Shown here in pieces: positions 33,204 to 42,393 of a DNA stretch of 46,939 nt. Both the position numbers and the translations under genes were made by a program. Within the stretch, counting starts at the first letter, position 1; each line of letters opens with the position of its first letter. Origin of the DNA: CAINVV01 sp964506325 (GTDB lineage: Bacteria > Bacteroidota > Bacteroidia > Bacteroidales > Prolixibacteraceae); NCBI GenBank assembly GCA_964506325.1, contig CAZDLO010000017.1, positions 1-46,939 on the forward strand, in the 5' to 3' direction. The notes under the pieces were generated by a model. That model saw nothing but the letters and a program-made list of their open reading frames with translations. It did no database searches and was not told where the DNA came from.

Positions 33204-34544
33204 TTAAAGATTTCTTACTGCCTCCTTGAACTGGCGACCGCGATCCTCGTAATTTCTGAAAAGATCAAAACTGGCACACGCGGGAGATAGCAGCACCGAG
33301 TCACCCTTTGAAGCGAGAAAATAGGAACTGCGCACAGCTTCCTCCATGCTTCTTGCTTCAACCATCTCCACACCTTTGTCACGGAAAGCAGCCAGGATCT
33401 TGCTGTTATCAACTCCCAGGCAAACAATGGCCTTTACCTTCTCCTTCACCAGGCCGAAAAGCTCTGAATAATCATTGCCCTTGTCGATGCCGCCCACAAT
33501 CCAGACGACCCTGGTAGACATGCTTTCAAGTGCATACCATACCGAATTGATGTTGGTAGCCTTTGAATCATTGATAAACTCAATGTCGTGAACGCGCATG
33601 AATCTTTCCAACCGGTGTTCTACACCCTGAAAATCGCTCAGGCACTCCCGGATATCCTCCTTGCGAAGTTTAAGTACCATTCCGGAAATACCTGCTGCCA
33701 TCGAATTGTTCAGGTTGTGCTTCCCCTGAAGAGCCAGTTCTAATATTGTCATGTCAAAAATATTATTGAATACATTTATTTTCATTGTGTTATCTTCCAC
33801 CCACGCGCCCTCTTCCACTTTGTGCCTGATTGAAAAGGGCAGTCTTCTGCCTTTGAGTTCTCTCCTGCCCAATTCTGAAACAACTACAGGATCATCCTCA
33901 TTGTAGATGAAAAAATCATCTTCCGTCTGATTCCGGATAATCCTGAACTTTGAATCGATGTAATTTTCAATCTTGTACTCGTAGCGGTCGAGGTGATCGG
34001 GAGTGATGTTGGTAAGAATGGCCACATTGGCCCGGAAATCGAACATCCCGTCCAGCTGAAAACTGGATATCTCAAGTACATAAAAATCATATTGCTCCTC
34101 TGCAACCTGCCTGGCAAAGCTTTTCCCGATATTGCCGGCAAGGCCCACATTCAATCCTGCACGTTTCAGCAGGTCATAAATCAACAGGGTTGTGGTTGTC
34201 TTGCCATTGCTGCCCGTGATGCACACAGTTGTCGCATTCGTATAGCGGCCCGCCATTTCAATTTCGGAAATAATGCTGATGCCGGCCTTTTTCACTGATT
34301 GGATGATAGGAGCCTTGTCGGGAATGCCCGGACTTTTCACCACCAGGTCTGCGGTGAGTATCAACCCGGGTGTATGCTGGTTTTCTTCGAAAGGAATTCC
34401 ATAAGACAGGAGGTCTGATTTGTAAGCAGGCAGAATGGATCCGAAGTCTGAAACGAACGTATCAAACCCTTTGGCCAAACCGAGGATAGCAGCACCTACC
34501 CCGCTTTCGCCTGCACCCAGTACAACCAAACGCTTCTTGTCCAT
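33204..34544 (-). CDS. murD: UDP-N-acetylmuramoyl-L-alanine--D-glutamate ligase
   Basis: Adds D-Glu to UDP-MurNAc-L-Ala. The 446-residue protein has the N-terminal GAGESGVGAAIL nucleotide motif, ATP loop TGSNGKTTTTLLIYD (about 111-125), NITPDHLDRY and INDSKATN in the C-terminal ligase domain. It starts 2 bp after the mraY stop, suggesting translational coupling. Confidence 0.97.
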   Translation of the reverse strand: MDKKRLVVLGAGESGVGAAILGLAKGFDTFVSDFGSILPAYKSDLLSYGIPFEENQHTPGLILTADLVVKSPGIPDKAPIIQSVKKAGISIISEIEMAGRYTNATTVCITGSNGKTTTTLLIYDLLKRAGLNVGLAGNIGKSFARQVAEEQYDFYVLEISSFQLDGMFDFRANVAILTNITPDHLDRYEYKIENYIDSKFRIIRNQTEDDFFIYNEDDPVVVSELGRRELKGRRLPFSIRHKVEEGAWVEDNTMKINVFNNIFDMTILELALQGKHNLNNSMAAGISGMVLKLRKEDIRECLSDFQGVEHRLERFMRVHDIEFINDSKATNINSVWYALESMSTRVVWIVGGIDKGNDYSELFGLVKEKVKAIVCLGVDNSKILAAFRDKGVEMVEARSMEEAVRSSYFLASKGDSVLLSPACASFDLFRNYEDRGRQFKEAVRNL

Positions 34545-34546
34545 AC

Positions 34547-35774
34547 CTACCTGATTTTAAGGGTTGCAATCGTTAATACTGATAGTATTATTCCAACAAT
34601 CCAGAATCGCGTGACGATTTTTGCCTCAGGAAATCCCTTTTTCTGAAAGTGGTGGTGAAGTGGTGCCATAAGAAATACTCTCCTGCCCTCACCATATTTT
34701 CTCCTGGTATATTTGAAATAGAGTACCTGAATCATAACCGACAGATTTTCAACGAGGAATATGCCGCACAGCAACGGAATCAGGAATTCTTTACGTATGA
34801 TGATGGCAAACACTGCCAGGATGCCTCCGAGTGAAAGGCTGCCGGTATCACCCATGAAAACCTGGGCAGGATAGGAGTTGTACCAGAGGAATCCGATGCA
34901 GGCCCCGATGAATGCCGAGATAAAGACGGTAAGCTCGCCGATATAGGGGATATACATGATATTGAGGTATCCGGCATAGATAAAGTTACCACTGAGGTAG
35001 GCAAAAACCCCGAGCGTTGTCCCGCTGATTGCCGAAACCCCTGTCGCAAGTCCGTCGAGTCCGTCTGTCAGATTCGCCCCGTTGGACACTGCCGTGATAA
35101 TAAAAATGATGACCAGGGCATAAAGGAACCATACAAGNNNNNNNNNNCGACTTATAGTCAAACTGATGATCCTTGATGAATGGAATGGTAGTTTCGGTCG
35201 ACTTCCTGTCGATCGTAACCTGGCGCACCTCCTTTTTACCCGTCTCCGGGTTAACGACGGTTTCGGTTTTCACCCGTCCATTGGGAAGATAGACCTGGTC
35301 TCGTACCATCACATCATCGTTAAAATAGAGCGTTCCGGCAACTATGAGACCAAGCATTACCTGACCCATGATCTTGAACCTGCCTGCCAGTCCCTGTTTG
35401 TCCTTGAGGAAAACCTTGATATAGTCGTCAATAAATCCGATCACCCCCAGCCATATGGTAGAGATGATCATCAGGATGATGTAAACATTGTCCAGCTTGG
35501 CAAAAAGCAGTACGGGGATGAGAATGGACATCAGGATAATGATGCCACCCATAGTGGGAGTGCCCTTTTTCTGCATCTGACCTTCAAGTCCGAGATCACG
35601 GATCTCCTCCCCTATCTGCTGCCGCTGCAGCATTCGGATCACTCTTTTACCCCAGATCGTGGAGATGAACAAAGCAAAGATCACCGCCATGGAAGAACGG
35701 AAGGAGATGTATTCGAACATCCGGGCTCCCGGGATATCAAAATTTTCAAGGTATCTGAAGAGATAGTAAAGCAT
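34547..35774 (-). CDS. mraY: Phospho-N-acetylmuramoyl-pentapeptide-transferase (interrupted by assembly gap)
   Basis: Transfers phospho-MurNAc-pentapeptide to undecaprenyl phosphate to form lipid I. The N-terminal part (MLYYLFRYLENFDIPGARMF, then GTPTMGGIIILMSI and GFIDDYIKVFLK with catalytic Asp residues) ends at DHQFDYKS at 35148. After 10 N the sequence resumes as LVWFLYALVIIFIITAVSNGANLTDGLDG and runs to the end (MAPLHHHFQKKG). Both sides end on complete codons, so the true gap must be a multiple of three. Family members have about 12-17 residues here, so the missing sequence is probably longer than 10 bases. I see no evidence of a broken gene. Confidence 0.93.
35138..35147. other. Assembly gap (10 N) inside mraY
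   Basis: Ten undetermined bases. Ten is not compatible with the reading frames on the two sides, so the run is a placeholder and not a measured length. Confidence 0.98.
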
Positions 35775-35779
35775 TTTGA

Positions 35780-37243
35780 TCAGTTTATGGTAGATGCATT
35801 GAATATTTCACTTACAATTTCACGGTCATCAAAGTGATATTTCACTCCCTTGATTTCCTGGTAATCTTCGTGCCCCTTCCCGGCAATCAGGATGATATCA
35901 CCTTTGTGTGCCATCATGCAGGCGGTACGTATGGCCTCCTTGCGGTTGGAAATCGCCAGTACCTTCTGCCGCATTCCTGCGGGTATTCCTGCCAGCATGT
36001 CGGCTATGATCTGCTCAGGCTCTTCCGAGCGTGGGTTATCGGATGTCAGGATAAGCCGGTCGCTTGCCCTGACAGCCTCGGCCGCCATTTCTGGCCTTTT
36101 GGTTTTATCGCGGTCGCCCCCGGCACCTACGACGCAAAAGACCATCTGGTTGCCGGTTTTGGCCTCGTTAATGGTCGAGAGGACGTTTTTAAGGGCATCA
36201 GGGGTGTGTGCATAATCCACCACGGCAAAGTAGCCGATCGGGGAGCGGAAAATTTCAAACCTGCCGTCAACAGGTTTCAACTGGCTCATCACTCTCAGAA
36301 CCTCTCCCGGATCTGCATCCATCAGAACCGCTGATCCGTAAACTGCCAGCAGGTTGTAGGCATTGAAGTTCCCTGCAAAATGATTCCAAAATTCCTGTCC
36401 ATTGATATTCAGCAACATCCCATCAAAATGGCTCTCAATAACTTTGACCTTGAAATCGGCCATCACCCGGGCAGAGTAGGTAAATTTCCTTGCCCTGGTG
36501 TTTTGCAGCATCACAGTCCCGTTTTTATCATCCAGGTTGGTCAGTGCAAAAGCGCCTGCAGGCAGCTGGTCGAAGAATCCCTTTTTCGCATCCCGGTAGG
36601 AAGCGAAAGTCTTGTGGTAATCGAGATGGTCGTGGGTCAGGTTGGTGAAGATGGCCCCGTCGAAAGTTATTCCGGCAATACGCTGCTGATCAACAGCATG
36701 GGAGCTGACTTCCATAAAACAGTGGGTGCAGCCTGCTGCCACCATTTCGGCCATTATTTGCTGAAGCTGTATGGAATCCGGTGTCGTATGAGTGGCATTC
36801 AGTTTCTCGCCCCCGATATAGTTGCATACCGTTGAAAAAAGACCGCAGGTATGTCCCAGTGAAGTGAACAACCTGTAGAGCAATGTGGCGGTAGTTGTCT
36901 TGCCATTTGTTCCGGTAACTCCCACCACTTTCATTTTCCGGGAAGGCTGACCATAGAAATTGGCAGCCGCCATGCCCAGGTCTGAACCGGTTTTGGCAGA
37001 AGTAATCCAGGTAACGCCGGAGCCCGGATTTAGAGGAGTTGTACTGCACAATACGGCTGAAGCGCCCTTTTCCAGTGCCACGGGGATATACTGGTGGCCG
37101 TCGGTATGCGTACCGGACAACGCAACAAAGAGGTTTCCCTCCTTTACATTGCGGGAGTCGAATGTTATTCCGGTAATATTGATCCCCGAATCACCCGTGA
37201 CACTCAGTCCGTCGATACCAGATAATAGGTCAGTTAAATTCAT
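35780..37243 (-). CDS. murE: UDP-MurNAc-tripeptide synthetase, meso-DAP adding
   Basis: A 487-residue Mur ligase that adds the third stem residue. ATP loop GVTGTNGKTTTATLLYRLF is at about 110-128. The diamino-acid specificity motif reads DNPR (LTSDNPRSEEP), which in characterised MurE proteins selects meso-diaminopimelate rather than lysine. The gene lies 20 bp after ftsI and 5 bp before mraY. Confidence 0.97.
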   Translation of the reverse strand: MNLTDLLSGIDGLSVTGDSGINITGITFDSRNVKEGNLFVALSGTHTDGHQYIPVALEKGASAVLCSTTPLNPGSGVTWITSAKTGSDLGMAAANFYGQPSRKMKVVGVTGTNGKTTTATLLYRLFTSLGHTCGLFSTVCNYIGGEKLNATHTTPDSIQLQQIMAEMVAAGCTHCFMEVSSHAVDQQRIAGITFDGAIFTNLTHDHLDYHKTFASYRDAKKGFFDQLPAGAFALTNLDDKNGTVMLQNTRARKFTYSARVMADFKVKVIESHFDGMLLNINGQEFWNHFAGNFNAYNLLAVYGSAVLMDADPGEVLRVMSQLKPVDGRFEIFRSPIGYFAVVDYAHTPDALKNVLSTINEAKTGNQMVFCVVGAGGDRDKTKRPEMAAEAVRASDRLILTSDNPRSEEPEQIIADMLAGIPAGMRQKVLAISNRKEAIRTACMMAHKGDIILIAGKGHEDYQEIKGVKYHFDDREIVSEIFNASTIN

Positions 37244-37263
37244 ACGTATTTGCTATTCATCGT

Positions 37264-39396
37264 TTATCCCAGTGTAATCATGATATTCTGTCCCTTCCGC
37301 ATCGGATCGCCTGCCCTCAGGGATTGTGATTTAACCTTGCCGAAACCCCGCAGTGATACTCTAAGCCCTGACTTTTCAAGCAGGTAAACCGCGTCTGTGG
37401 CACCCATTCCCTTTACATTTGGAATCATTCCGGGTTTAATCTCCCGGTTCCTGAGGGCAACACCATCTTCCTCCCTGTTGGCTTCCACCCATTCTGATTT
37501 GAAAATGCTCCATCCGTTGAGAATATCCAGCTCATCCAGTATCATGGCAATATCTTTTTTCCGTCCGGCAACAAAACCCGGGTAATCCTCGGCAACTTCA
37601 GGACCGGAATATTCAAAATCCTTGTTCAGTCCAAGCTCATAGGCATACACATAATCTGCAATCTGCCTGAACACTGGCCCCGCAACTGAAGCACCGTAAT
37701 AGTCGCCCAACGGATGGTTAACCACCACAATGCAGGAATATTTCGGGGCATCAGCCGGGAAGTAGCCGGCAAAGGATGCCTGGTAGACTTTCCTTCCCTT
37801 GCTGCCGTAACCTTCATTTTTATTGGCCACCTGTGCGGTACCTGTCTTGCCTGCGATTTTATAGGTTGATGGCTTCAGCCCTGCTCCGGTGCCATTCAGT
37901 ATTACACCTTCCAGCATGGCATGTGCCTTCCTGAGGGTGCTGTTCGAACAAATTGACCTTTTGAGCGTTTTGGTACCGAAACTTTCACGTATCTCTCCGT
38001 TTTCAACTATGGCCTTAACCAGGCGGGGCTGCATCATGGTGCCGTCGTTGGCTACCGCATTGTAAAAAGCCAGTATCTGCAAAGGAGTCAGTTTGATTTC
38101 ATAGCCATAGGAGATTTGGGTCATACTGACTCCCGACCACATTTTGCTGCCCGGGCGATTGAAATACGGATCGGCTTCGCCGCTGAGTCCGACACTAAGC
38201 GGCATATCCAGGCCAAAATCATGAATCCTGCTGAAGAAATTCTTCTCTTCCCCGGCATAAGACTGGGTAACCAGTTTTGCTACCCCTACGTTGGAGGACA
38301 GCTCAAAAACACGTTTGGCATTTATTTTCCCGTATACTTTTTTCCCGTAATCAGAATCAGTCACCTTCCATCCCCTGTTGTTCCAGAAACCTTTCCCGGT
38401 ATCCACAATGGTGGAAGTGTCGATCTTGCCATCTTCCATGGCAGCCATGAGCGAAGCCAGCTTGAATGTTGATCCCGGCTCAGTGCAACCGGCAGGTCCG
38501 AGGGCATAATTCTGGTATCCCTGGACCAGCTGTCCCCCGCTGTTTCTTCCAAAGTTGGATATGGCCTTGATGTCGCCGGTCTTAACCTCCATCAGGATGG
38601 CTGTACCAAATTGCGCCCTGGTTTTCTCAATCATTTTGCGGAGAGAGTAGGAAACCTGGTCCTGCAATTTGACGTCAAGTGTTGTGATCAGGTCAAATCC
38701 GTCTGTTGGTTCCACCAGGTGAACCTCCATGGTCCGCCCTGAGATATTGGCCTTCTGGGCCAGTCCGGGGTCACCGCTAAGATCATTTTCAAACTTTTCT
38801 TCCAGTCCGAACGCACCTACCTGGGCAGGCATGCCATTGGAAACACCTTCTTTCAGCTTACCCAGGGTCCTGCTTTCGACATTACCCAGCGGGTATATCC
38901 GCTCGTAATCCTGTTCGGTAATGAGTCCTCCCTTGAACTGCCCGTTTCTGAAAATCGGGAACTTCTTGATTTTCTGTAGTTCATAATAATCCACCTTGTG
39001 AGAGGAGATCAGGAAGTAGCGATCCTTCTTGCGGAAAGCCTCGGTAAGTGACCGCCGGTACGCGGAAGCGGATTTGTCGCGGAAAAACCTGGAAAGCATG
39101 AGTGACAGGGAGTCCACATCACGGGCAAAGTTCTTTTTCAGGGGAGGAACGGTAAGGTCCATCCTTAGCTTGTAATGGGGAATGGATGCCGCCAGCGGAC
39201 TGCCATCAGCGGCGCAGATGGTCCCCCGACGGGCCTGGACAGGTATCTCAACAACTTTGAATATCTCGCTTTTATTTTTCCAGTGTGGCGAAAATTGTAT
39301 CTTGAGAACCAGAAGAAGTATAAGCAACGCAGAAAAGATGATCATAAAATAGACCACCTTAAACCGTTGCAATATGCCTTTCTTAACCTCCATCAT
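37264..39396 (-). CDS. ftsI: Septal peptidoglycan transpeptidase FtsI/PBP with PASTA domain
   Basis: A 710-residue class B penicillin-binding protein that crosslinks septal peptidoglycan. Membrane helix at about 14-32, then the dimerisation domain (VQARRGTICAADG). The transpeptidase domain has S309-T-F-K312, SSN (about 373-375, LSSNVGVAK) and KTGT (about 519-522, AGKTGTAQVA). A C-terminal PASTA domain (about 650-710, MIPNVKGMGATDAVYLLEKS) is present, as in many Bacteroidota and Gram-positive division PBPs but unlike E. coli FtsI. The ATG overlaps the ftsL stop as ATGA, so the two are coupled. Confidence 0.96.
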   Translation of the reverse strand: MMEVKKGILQRFKVVYFMIIFSALLILLLVLKIQFSPHWKNKSEIFKVVEIPVQARRGTICAADGSPLAASIPHYKLRMDLTVPPLKKNFARDVDSLSLMLSRFFRDKSASAYRRSLTEAFRKKDRYFLISSHKVDYYELQKIKKFPIFRNGQFKGGLITEQDYERIYPLGNVESRTLGKLKEGVSNGMPAQVGAFGLEEKFENDLSGDPGLAQKANISGRTMEVHLVEPTDGFDLITTLDVKLQDQVSYSLRKMIEKTRAQFGTAILMEVKTGDIKAISNFGRNSGGQLVQGYQNYALGPAGCTEPGSTFKLASLMAAMEDGKIDTSTIVDTGKGFWNNRGWKVTDSDYGKKVYGKINAKRVFELSSNVGVAKLVTQSYAGEEKNFFSRIHDFGLDMPLSVGLSGEADPYFNRPGSKMWSGVSMTQISYGYEIKLTPLQILAFYNAVANDGTMMQPRLVKAIVENGEIRESFGTKTLKRSICSNSTLRKAHAMLEGVILNGTGAGLKPSTYKIAGKTGTAQVANKNEGYGSKGRKVYQASFAGYFPADAPKYSCIVVVNHPLGDYYGASVAGPVFRQIADYVYAYELGLNKDFEYSGPEVAEDYPGFVAGRKKDIAMILDELDILNGWSIFKSEWVEANREEDGVALRNREIKPGMIPNVKGMGATDAVYLLEKSGLRVSLRGFGKVKSQSLRAGDPMRKGQNIMITLG

Positions 39397-39737
39397 TGTT
39401 CTTTGTCTACATATATCACTCTTGGCGGAACTTTGGAAGTTTCAAGTCCCAAATTGCTGTTCCTGATGCGGTCCAGTATCTCAGAAGGCCTTGTCAGCCG
39501 GATGATCTCAGCAGAAACCGCAATTGAATGTGCCCGCAGTTCCTTCACATCCCTTTCAAGGTTATCAACCTCCCTGAGCACCTTGGCTGCCCTGTACCGG
39601 ACAGAAATATTGGCCAGCAGCATCAGGAAGATGACAAACATCAGAAGCTTGTTCCTGGTAAAAAATTCGCTCTCGAAAAACCTGCCGTTCAGCAGGTCTC
39701 CCAGGTTGAATTTTTTATTTTTCCCGGCTTCTTCCAT
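39393..39737 (-). CDS. ftsL: FtsL-like division protein
   Basis: A 114-residue bitopic protein: basic N-terminus, one membrane helix (about 30-47, KLLMFVIFLMLLANISV), then a periplasmic coiled coil (AAKVLREVDNLERDVKELRA) with heptad hydrophobics. FtsL is recognised here mainly by topology and by its position between rsmH and ftsI. It would act in the FtsQLB complex. No separate ftsB is in the window. Confidence 0.88.
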   Translation of the reverse strand: MEEAGKNKKFNLGDLLNGRFFESEFFTRNKLLMFVIFLMLLANISVRYRAAKVLREVDNLERDVKELRAHSIAVSAEIIRLTRPSEILDRIRNSNLGLETSKVPPRVIYVDKEQ

Positions 39738-39739
39738 TT

Positions 39740-40639
39740 TTAATTTTTTTGGGCAATACGCAGTTTTGCACTCCGCGCCCTTGGGTTCCGTTCGGTTTCC
39801 TTCTCATCCGGAACAATCACCTTGCGGGTGATCACTTCGAATGGCAGGTGGTAATGGCCATAGAAATCCTGCTCTGTTTTACCGTCGATACGTCCCGAAC
39901 GCATAAAATTCTTAACCATCCTGTCTTCGAGCGAATGGTAGGAAATGACCACCAGTCGTCCTCCCGGATTGAGCAGTTCAAGTGTACTTTCCAGGAATGC
40001 CTCCAGGGCATCCATCTCACCATTCACCTCAATGCGCAGTGCCTGGAAAACCTGCGCCAGGTATTTTTTCTCAATTTTTGCCGGCACACATTTCGAAATG
40101 GCACTTAAAAACTGTGTCACGGTTACTATCTTCCGGATGCCCCTTTCCCGTTCAATGGTTTGTGAAAGATTCCTCCAGTTCTGGATCTCTCCATAGTTTC
40201 TGAAAACCTCCCCCAAACGGGAGACATCATATTCATTGATCACCATAACGGCATCTTTTTCAGCAGATTGGTTCATGCGCATATCGAGCTTCCCGTCAAA
40301 ACGGAAAGAGAATCCACGGTCGGGCTGGTCGAAGTCATGGGATGAAACACCAAGGTCGGCGAGGATGCCGTCCACTTTCTCAAAACCGTAGTACCGAAGG
40401 AAATTTTTGAGGTATCTGAAGTTGTGATTGACAAAAATCAGCCTGTCGTCGCCGATCAGATTCTGCAATGCATCCTCATCCTGGTCAAAGGCAATCAGTT
40501 TGCCACCTTCAAGCTTTTCAAGAATGCGGCGCGAATGGCCGCCTCCCCCGTAGGTAACATCGGCATAGATGCCGCCGGACAGGAGGTTTAGTCCGTCGAT
40601 GCTCTCTTCCAGCAAGACCGGTATGTGATACTCACTCAT
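39740..40639 (-). CDS. rsmH: 16S rRNA (cytosine(1402)-N4)-methyltransferase
   Basis: The 299-residue SAM methyltransferase RsmH (MraW) N4-methylates C1402, the same base modified by RsmI, encoded at 348-1052. Signatures: HIPVLLEESIDGL, the SAM motif DVTYGGGGHSRRIL, LADLGVSSHDFDQPDRGFSF and VVISYHSLEDRMVKNF. It is 18 bp after mraZ and 2 bp before ftsL. Confidence 0.98.
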   Translation of the reverse strand: MSEYHIPVLLEESIDGLNLLSGGIYADVTYGGGGHSRRILEKLEGGKLIAFDQDEDALQNLIGDDRLIFVNHNFRYLKNFLRYYGFEKVDGILADLGVSSHDFDQPDRGFSFRFDGKLDMRMNQSAEKDAVMVINEYDVSRLGEVFRNYGEIQNWRNLSQTIERERGIRKIVTVTQFLSAISKCVPAKIEKKYLAQVFQALRIEVNGEMDALEAFLESTLELLNPGGRLVVISYHSLEDRMVKNFMRSGRIDGKTEQDFYGHYHLPFEVITRKVIVPDEKETERNPRARSAKLRIAQKN

Positions 40640-40657
40640 GCGACGAAAGTTGCGTTG

Positions 40658-41119
40658 TTAAAAATTATCCATCGGGCCACCAAGCAGCTCCCTGTACAAC
40701 CTGGTGTAATCTTCATCGCTAAGCCTTGACGCCTGATGCCGGGAAGGCTCCCACAGCCTCATTCGCATTCCCTGTCCTGTAAATACCGCCTCTTTTGTTA
40801 TCCCTGCATACTTTAGCATTTCGTCAGGAATATTCAGTCGGCCATTCTCCGCCATTGTTACCGTAACGATCTCCTCGTAATATCTGGATAACATTTTGCT
40901 GTGAACAGGATCGTCCATGTTTAAACGCTTCCGCAATCTTTCTACCTTTGTAAGCCAGGTAGAATAGGGATAAAGATTTAAACAGGTGTCATAAACGTCT
41001 TTTTCGACCACAAACTGCGGTTCAAGCGCATCGCCCATCTCCTTTTTAAAAGGAGCAGGGAGCACGATACGCCCTTTGCCGTCAACTGTTGCACTGTATA
41101 TGTTCGAAAATGAGACCAT
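40658..41119 (-). CDS. mraZ: Transcriptional regulator MraZ
   Basis: A 153-residue protein with two SpoVT/AbrB-like swapped-hairpin domains: residues about 8-50 (ATVDGKGRIVLPAPFKKEM) and 85-130 (VTVTMAENGRLNIPDEML). MraZ forms an oligomeric ring that binds short repeats upstream of its own gene and controls the dcw operon. Just upstream (41161-41200) are four 10-bp repeats of the type MraZ recognises. It is the first gene of the cluster. Confidence 0.96.
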   Translation of the reverse strand: MVSFSNIYSATVDGKGRIVLPAPFKKEMGDALEPQFVVEKDVYDTCLNLYPYSTWLTKVERLRKRLNMDDPVHSKMLSRYYEEIVTVTMAENGRLNIPDEMLKYAGITKEAVFTGQGMRMRLWEPSRHQASRLSDEDYTRLYRELLGGPMDNF

Positions 41120-41145
41120 CTGTACCTGACTTTTTTGATCGAATG

Positions 41146-41180
41146 TAAAGGTATAAAATTATTACACTTCATGACAATAC
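41146..41180 (-). promoter_or_regulatory. Candidate dcw operon promoter
   Basis: On the minus strand TACCTTTA (41153-41146, one mismatch to TAnnTTTG) is preceded by ATTG at 41178-41175, about 21 bases upstream. The -33 element would lie inside the second of the MraZ-box-like repeats, as expected for direct control of the promoter. The leader to the mraZ ATG would be about 19 bases. Confidence 0.45.
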
Positions 41181-41200
41181 GTGACACTTTATTCCACTAA
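41161..41200 (-). promoter_or_regulatory. Four MraZ-box-like 10-bp direct repeats
   Basis: Read on the minus strand the four consecutive 10-mers are TTAGTGGAAT, AAAGTGTCAC, GTATTGTCAT and GAAGTGTAAT. Three of the four share AGTG(T/G) at the same phase and the third has the degenerate ATTGT. The AAAGTG(T/G) core and 10-bp period match MraZ sites known from Mollicutes, and resemble the TGGGN repeats of E. coli. They end 41 bp before the mraZ start codon. Confidence 0.7.
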
Positions 41201-41216
41201 ACTATTTCTCAACAGG

Positions 41217-41272
41217 TTATTAACAATTTTTAAGAATCGCCCCAGGGTTCCCTGTTGATAACTTGTTGATAA
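41217..41272. repeat. Cluster of DnaA-box-like 9-mers
   Basis: TGTTGATAA occurs at 41253-41261 and again at 41264-41272, 11 bp apart. A related inverted form TTATTAACA is at 41217-41225. Each TGTTGATAA has one mismatch to the DnaA box TGTGGATAA. They lie in an AT-rich 288-bp spacer upstream of mraZ that otherwise holds no gene. A role in DnaA or other protein binding is only a suggestion. Confidence 0.4.
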
Positions 41273-41407
41273 TCTTGCGGGAATTTTTGAAAATCAGGCA
41301 GATACAAAAACCTTTATGGGGTAATTTCGTGGAAAGGAAAATAATAAAAATCGTAATTCAACTTCCGAATTACTGTCTTGAATTACAGGCATTTAAATAA
41401 TTTGCGA

Positions 41408-41578
41408 ATGTCTCACCTTGTACAGGTGCTTCCTGTCAGAATCAGCAATGACTTTGTTGATACTGGTGAAATACCCATTCCGATGCGTCGGGACCAACCG
41501 AAAATGATTGGGTGGGTATTGGAATCACTGAACTTTGTTTCCTTCCGGCAACTTAAAAACAATATTATAGACGCATGA
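41408..41578 (+). CDS. Small ORF coupled to the acyltransferase gene
   Basis: A 56-residue reading frame (MSHLVQVLPVRISNDFVDTG and onward) that I do not recognise. Its stop codon overlaps the ATG of the PlsC-like gene as ATGA, the usual sign of translational coupling. There is no membrane segment or signal. It may be a real small protein or an upstream reading frame that controls translation. A possible -7 element TAATTTCG is at 41322-41329. Confidence 0.45.
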   Translation: MSHLVQVLPVRISNDFVDTGEIPIPMRRDQPKMIGWVLESLNFVSFRQLKNNIIDA

Positions 41579-42393
41579 GACCAATTGTACTGAAAGATCT
41601 GATCGGGGAAAAGAACAGCAAACTTGCCAGACGCATTCCCGGATTCGTATATGCCCTGTTGAACAGAATCCTCCATATCCGCGAACTCAATGAGATAATT
41701 GACAGGTACGGAGATAAAAAAGGGATTGAATTTATAGCGGCGTGTTTTACCTATTTCGATATAAAATTTGAATTCAGGGGTACTGAGAATCTCCCTGCCG
41801 GTGGCAGGTTTATTTTTGCCTCCAACCATCCCCTCGGGGGGTTCGATGGTTTGATCCTGATATACGGCGTGGATAAATTCCTCGGGCCTTCACTTTTCCT
41901 GGTGCGGGATGAGCTGACAAAAATACCGCAACTGAAAGAACTGTTCATCCCCATCAACAAATACGGGTTACAACGAAATTCCATCAACCTGATCAAAGGT
42001 GCCTACGAGTCTGACCGGCAAATTCTAATTTTCCCGGCAGGGCTGGCCTCCAGGCGAAAACATGGCGTAATTTCAGACCTTGAATGGCATAAGCACTTCA
42101 TCCAGAAATCCATAGAACACAGAAGAGATGTCATCCCTGTTTTCATGAGCGGACGCAACTCCTCCTTTTTCTATTGGCTCTCGAACTTCCGGCAATTCAT
42201 CGGCATAAAATTCAACATTGAGATGTTCCTGCTGCCGGACGAAATGGTGAGTCAGCGTGGAAAAAACTTTACCATCACTTTCGGGAAACCTGTCCCGTGG
42301 GAGACCTTCAACCACTCAAAAACTCCTACCCAATGGGCCGGAGAGGTAAAGAAGGTGGTATACGGACTTCCGGGTACAGGCAGCGGGCAATAA
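41575..42393 (+). CDS. glsA: PlsC-like O-acyltransferase, probable glycine-lipid enzyme GlsA
   Basis: A 272-residue acyltransferase with the Bacteroidota variant of the NHxxxxD motif (SNHPLGGFDG, H85 and D91, spacing five instead of four) and a downstream FPAGLASRRKHG block in place of the FPEGTRS motif. Homologues act as the O-acyltransferase of glycine-lipid synthesis (GlsA in Bacteroides), or as the acyltransferase half of OlsF-type fusions. The next same-strand gene, 169 bp on, is an OlsB-like N-acyltransferase, which supports the role. It could also be a general lysophospholipid acyltransferase. Confidence 0.75.
   Translation: MRPIVLKDLIGEKNSKLARRIPGFVYALLNRILHIRELNEIIDRYGDKKGIEFIAACFTYFDIKFEFRGTENLPAGGRFIFASNHPLGGFDGLILIYGVDKFLGPSLFLVRDELTKIPQLKELFIPINKYGLQRNSINLIKGAYESDRQILIFPAGLASRRKHGVISDLEWHKHFIQKSIEHRRDVIPVFMSGRNSSFFYWLSNFRQFIGIKFNIEMFLLPDEMVSQRGKNFTITFGKPVPWETFNHSKTPTQWAGEVKKVVYGLPGTGSGQ

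Noticed and set aside
34986..35774. Frameshifted mraY pseudogene
   Set aside because: The apparent shift coincides exactly with the 10-N run and both flanks are intact MraY, so it is an assembly placeholder.
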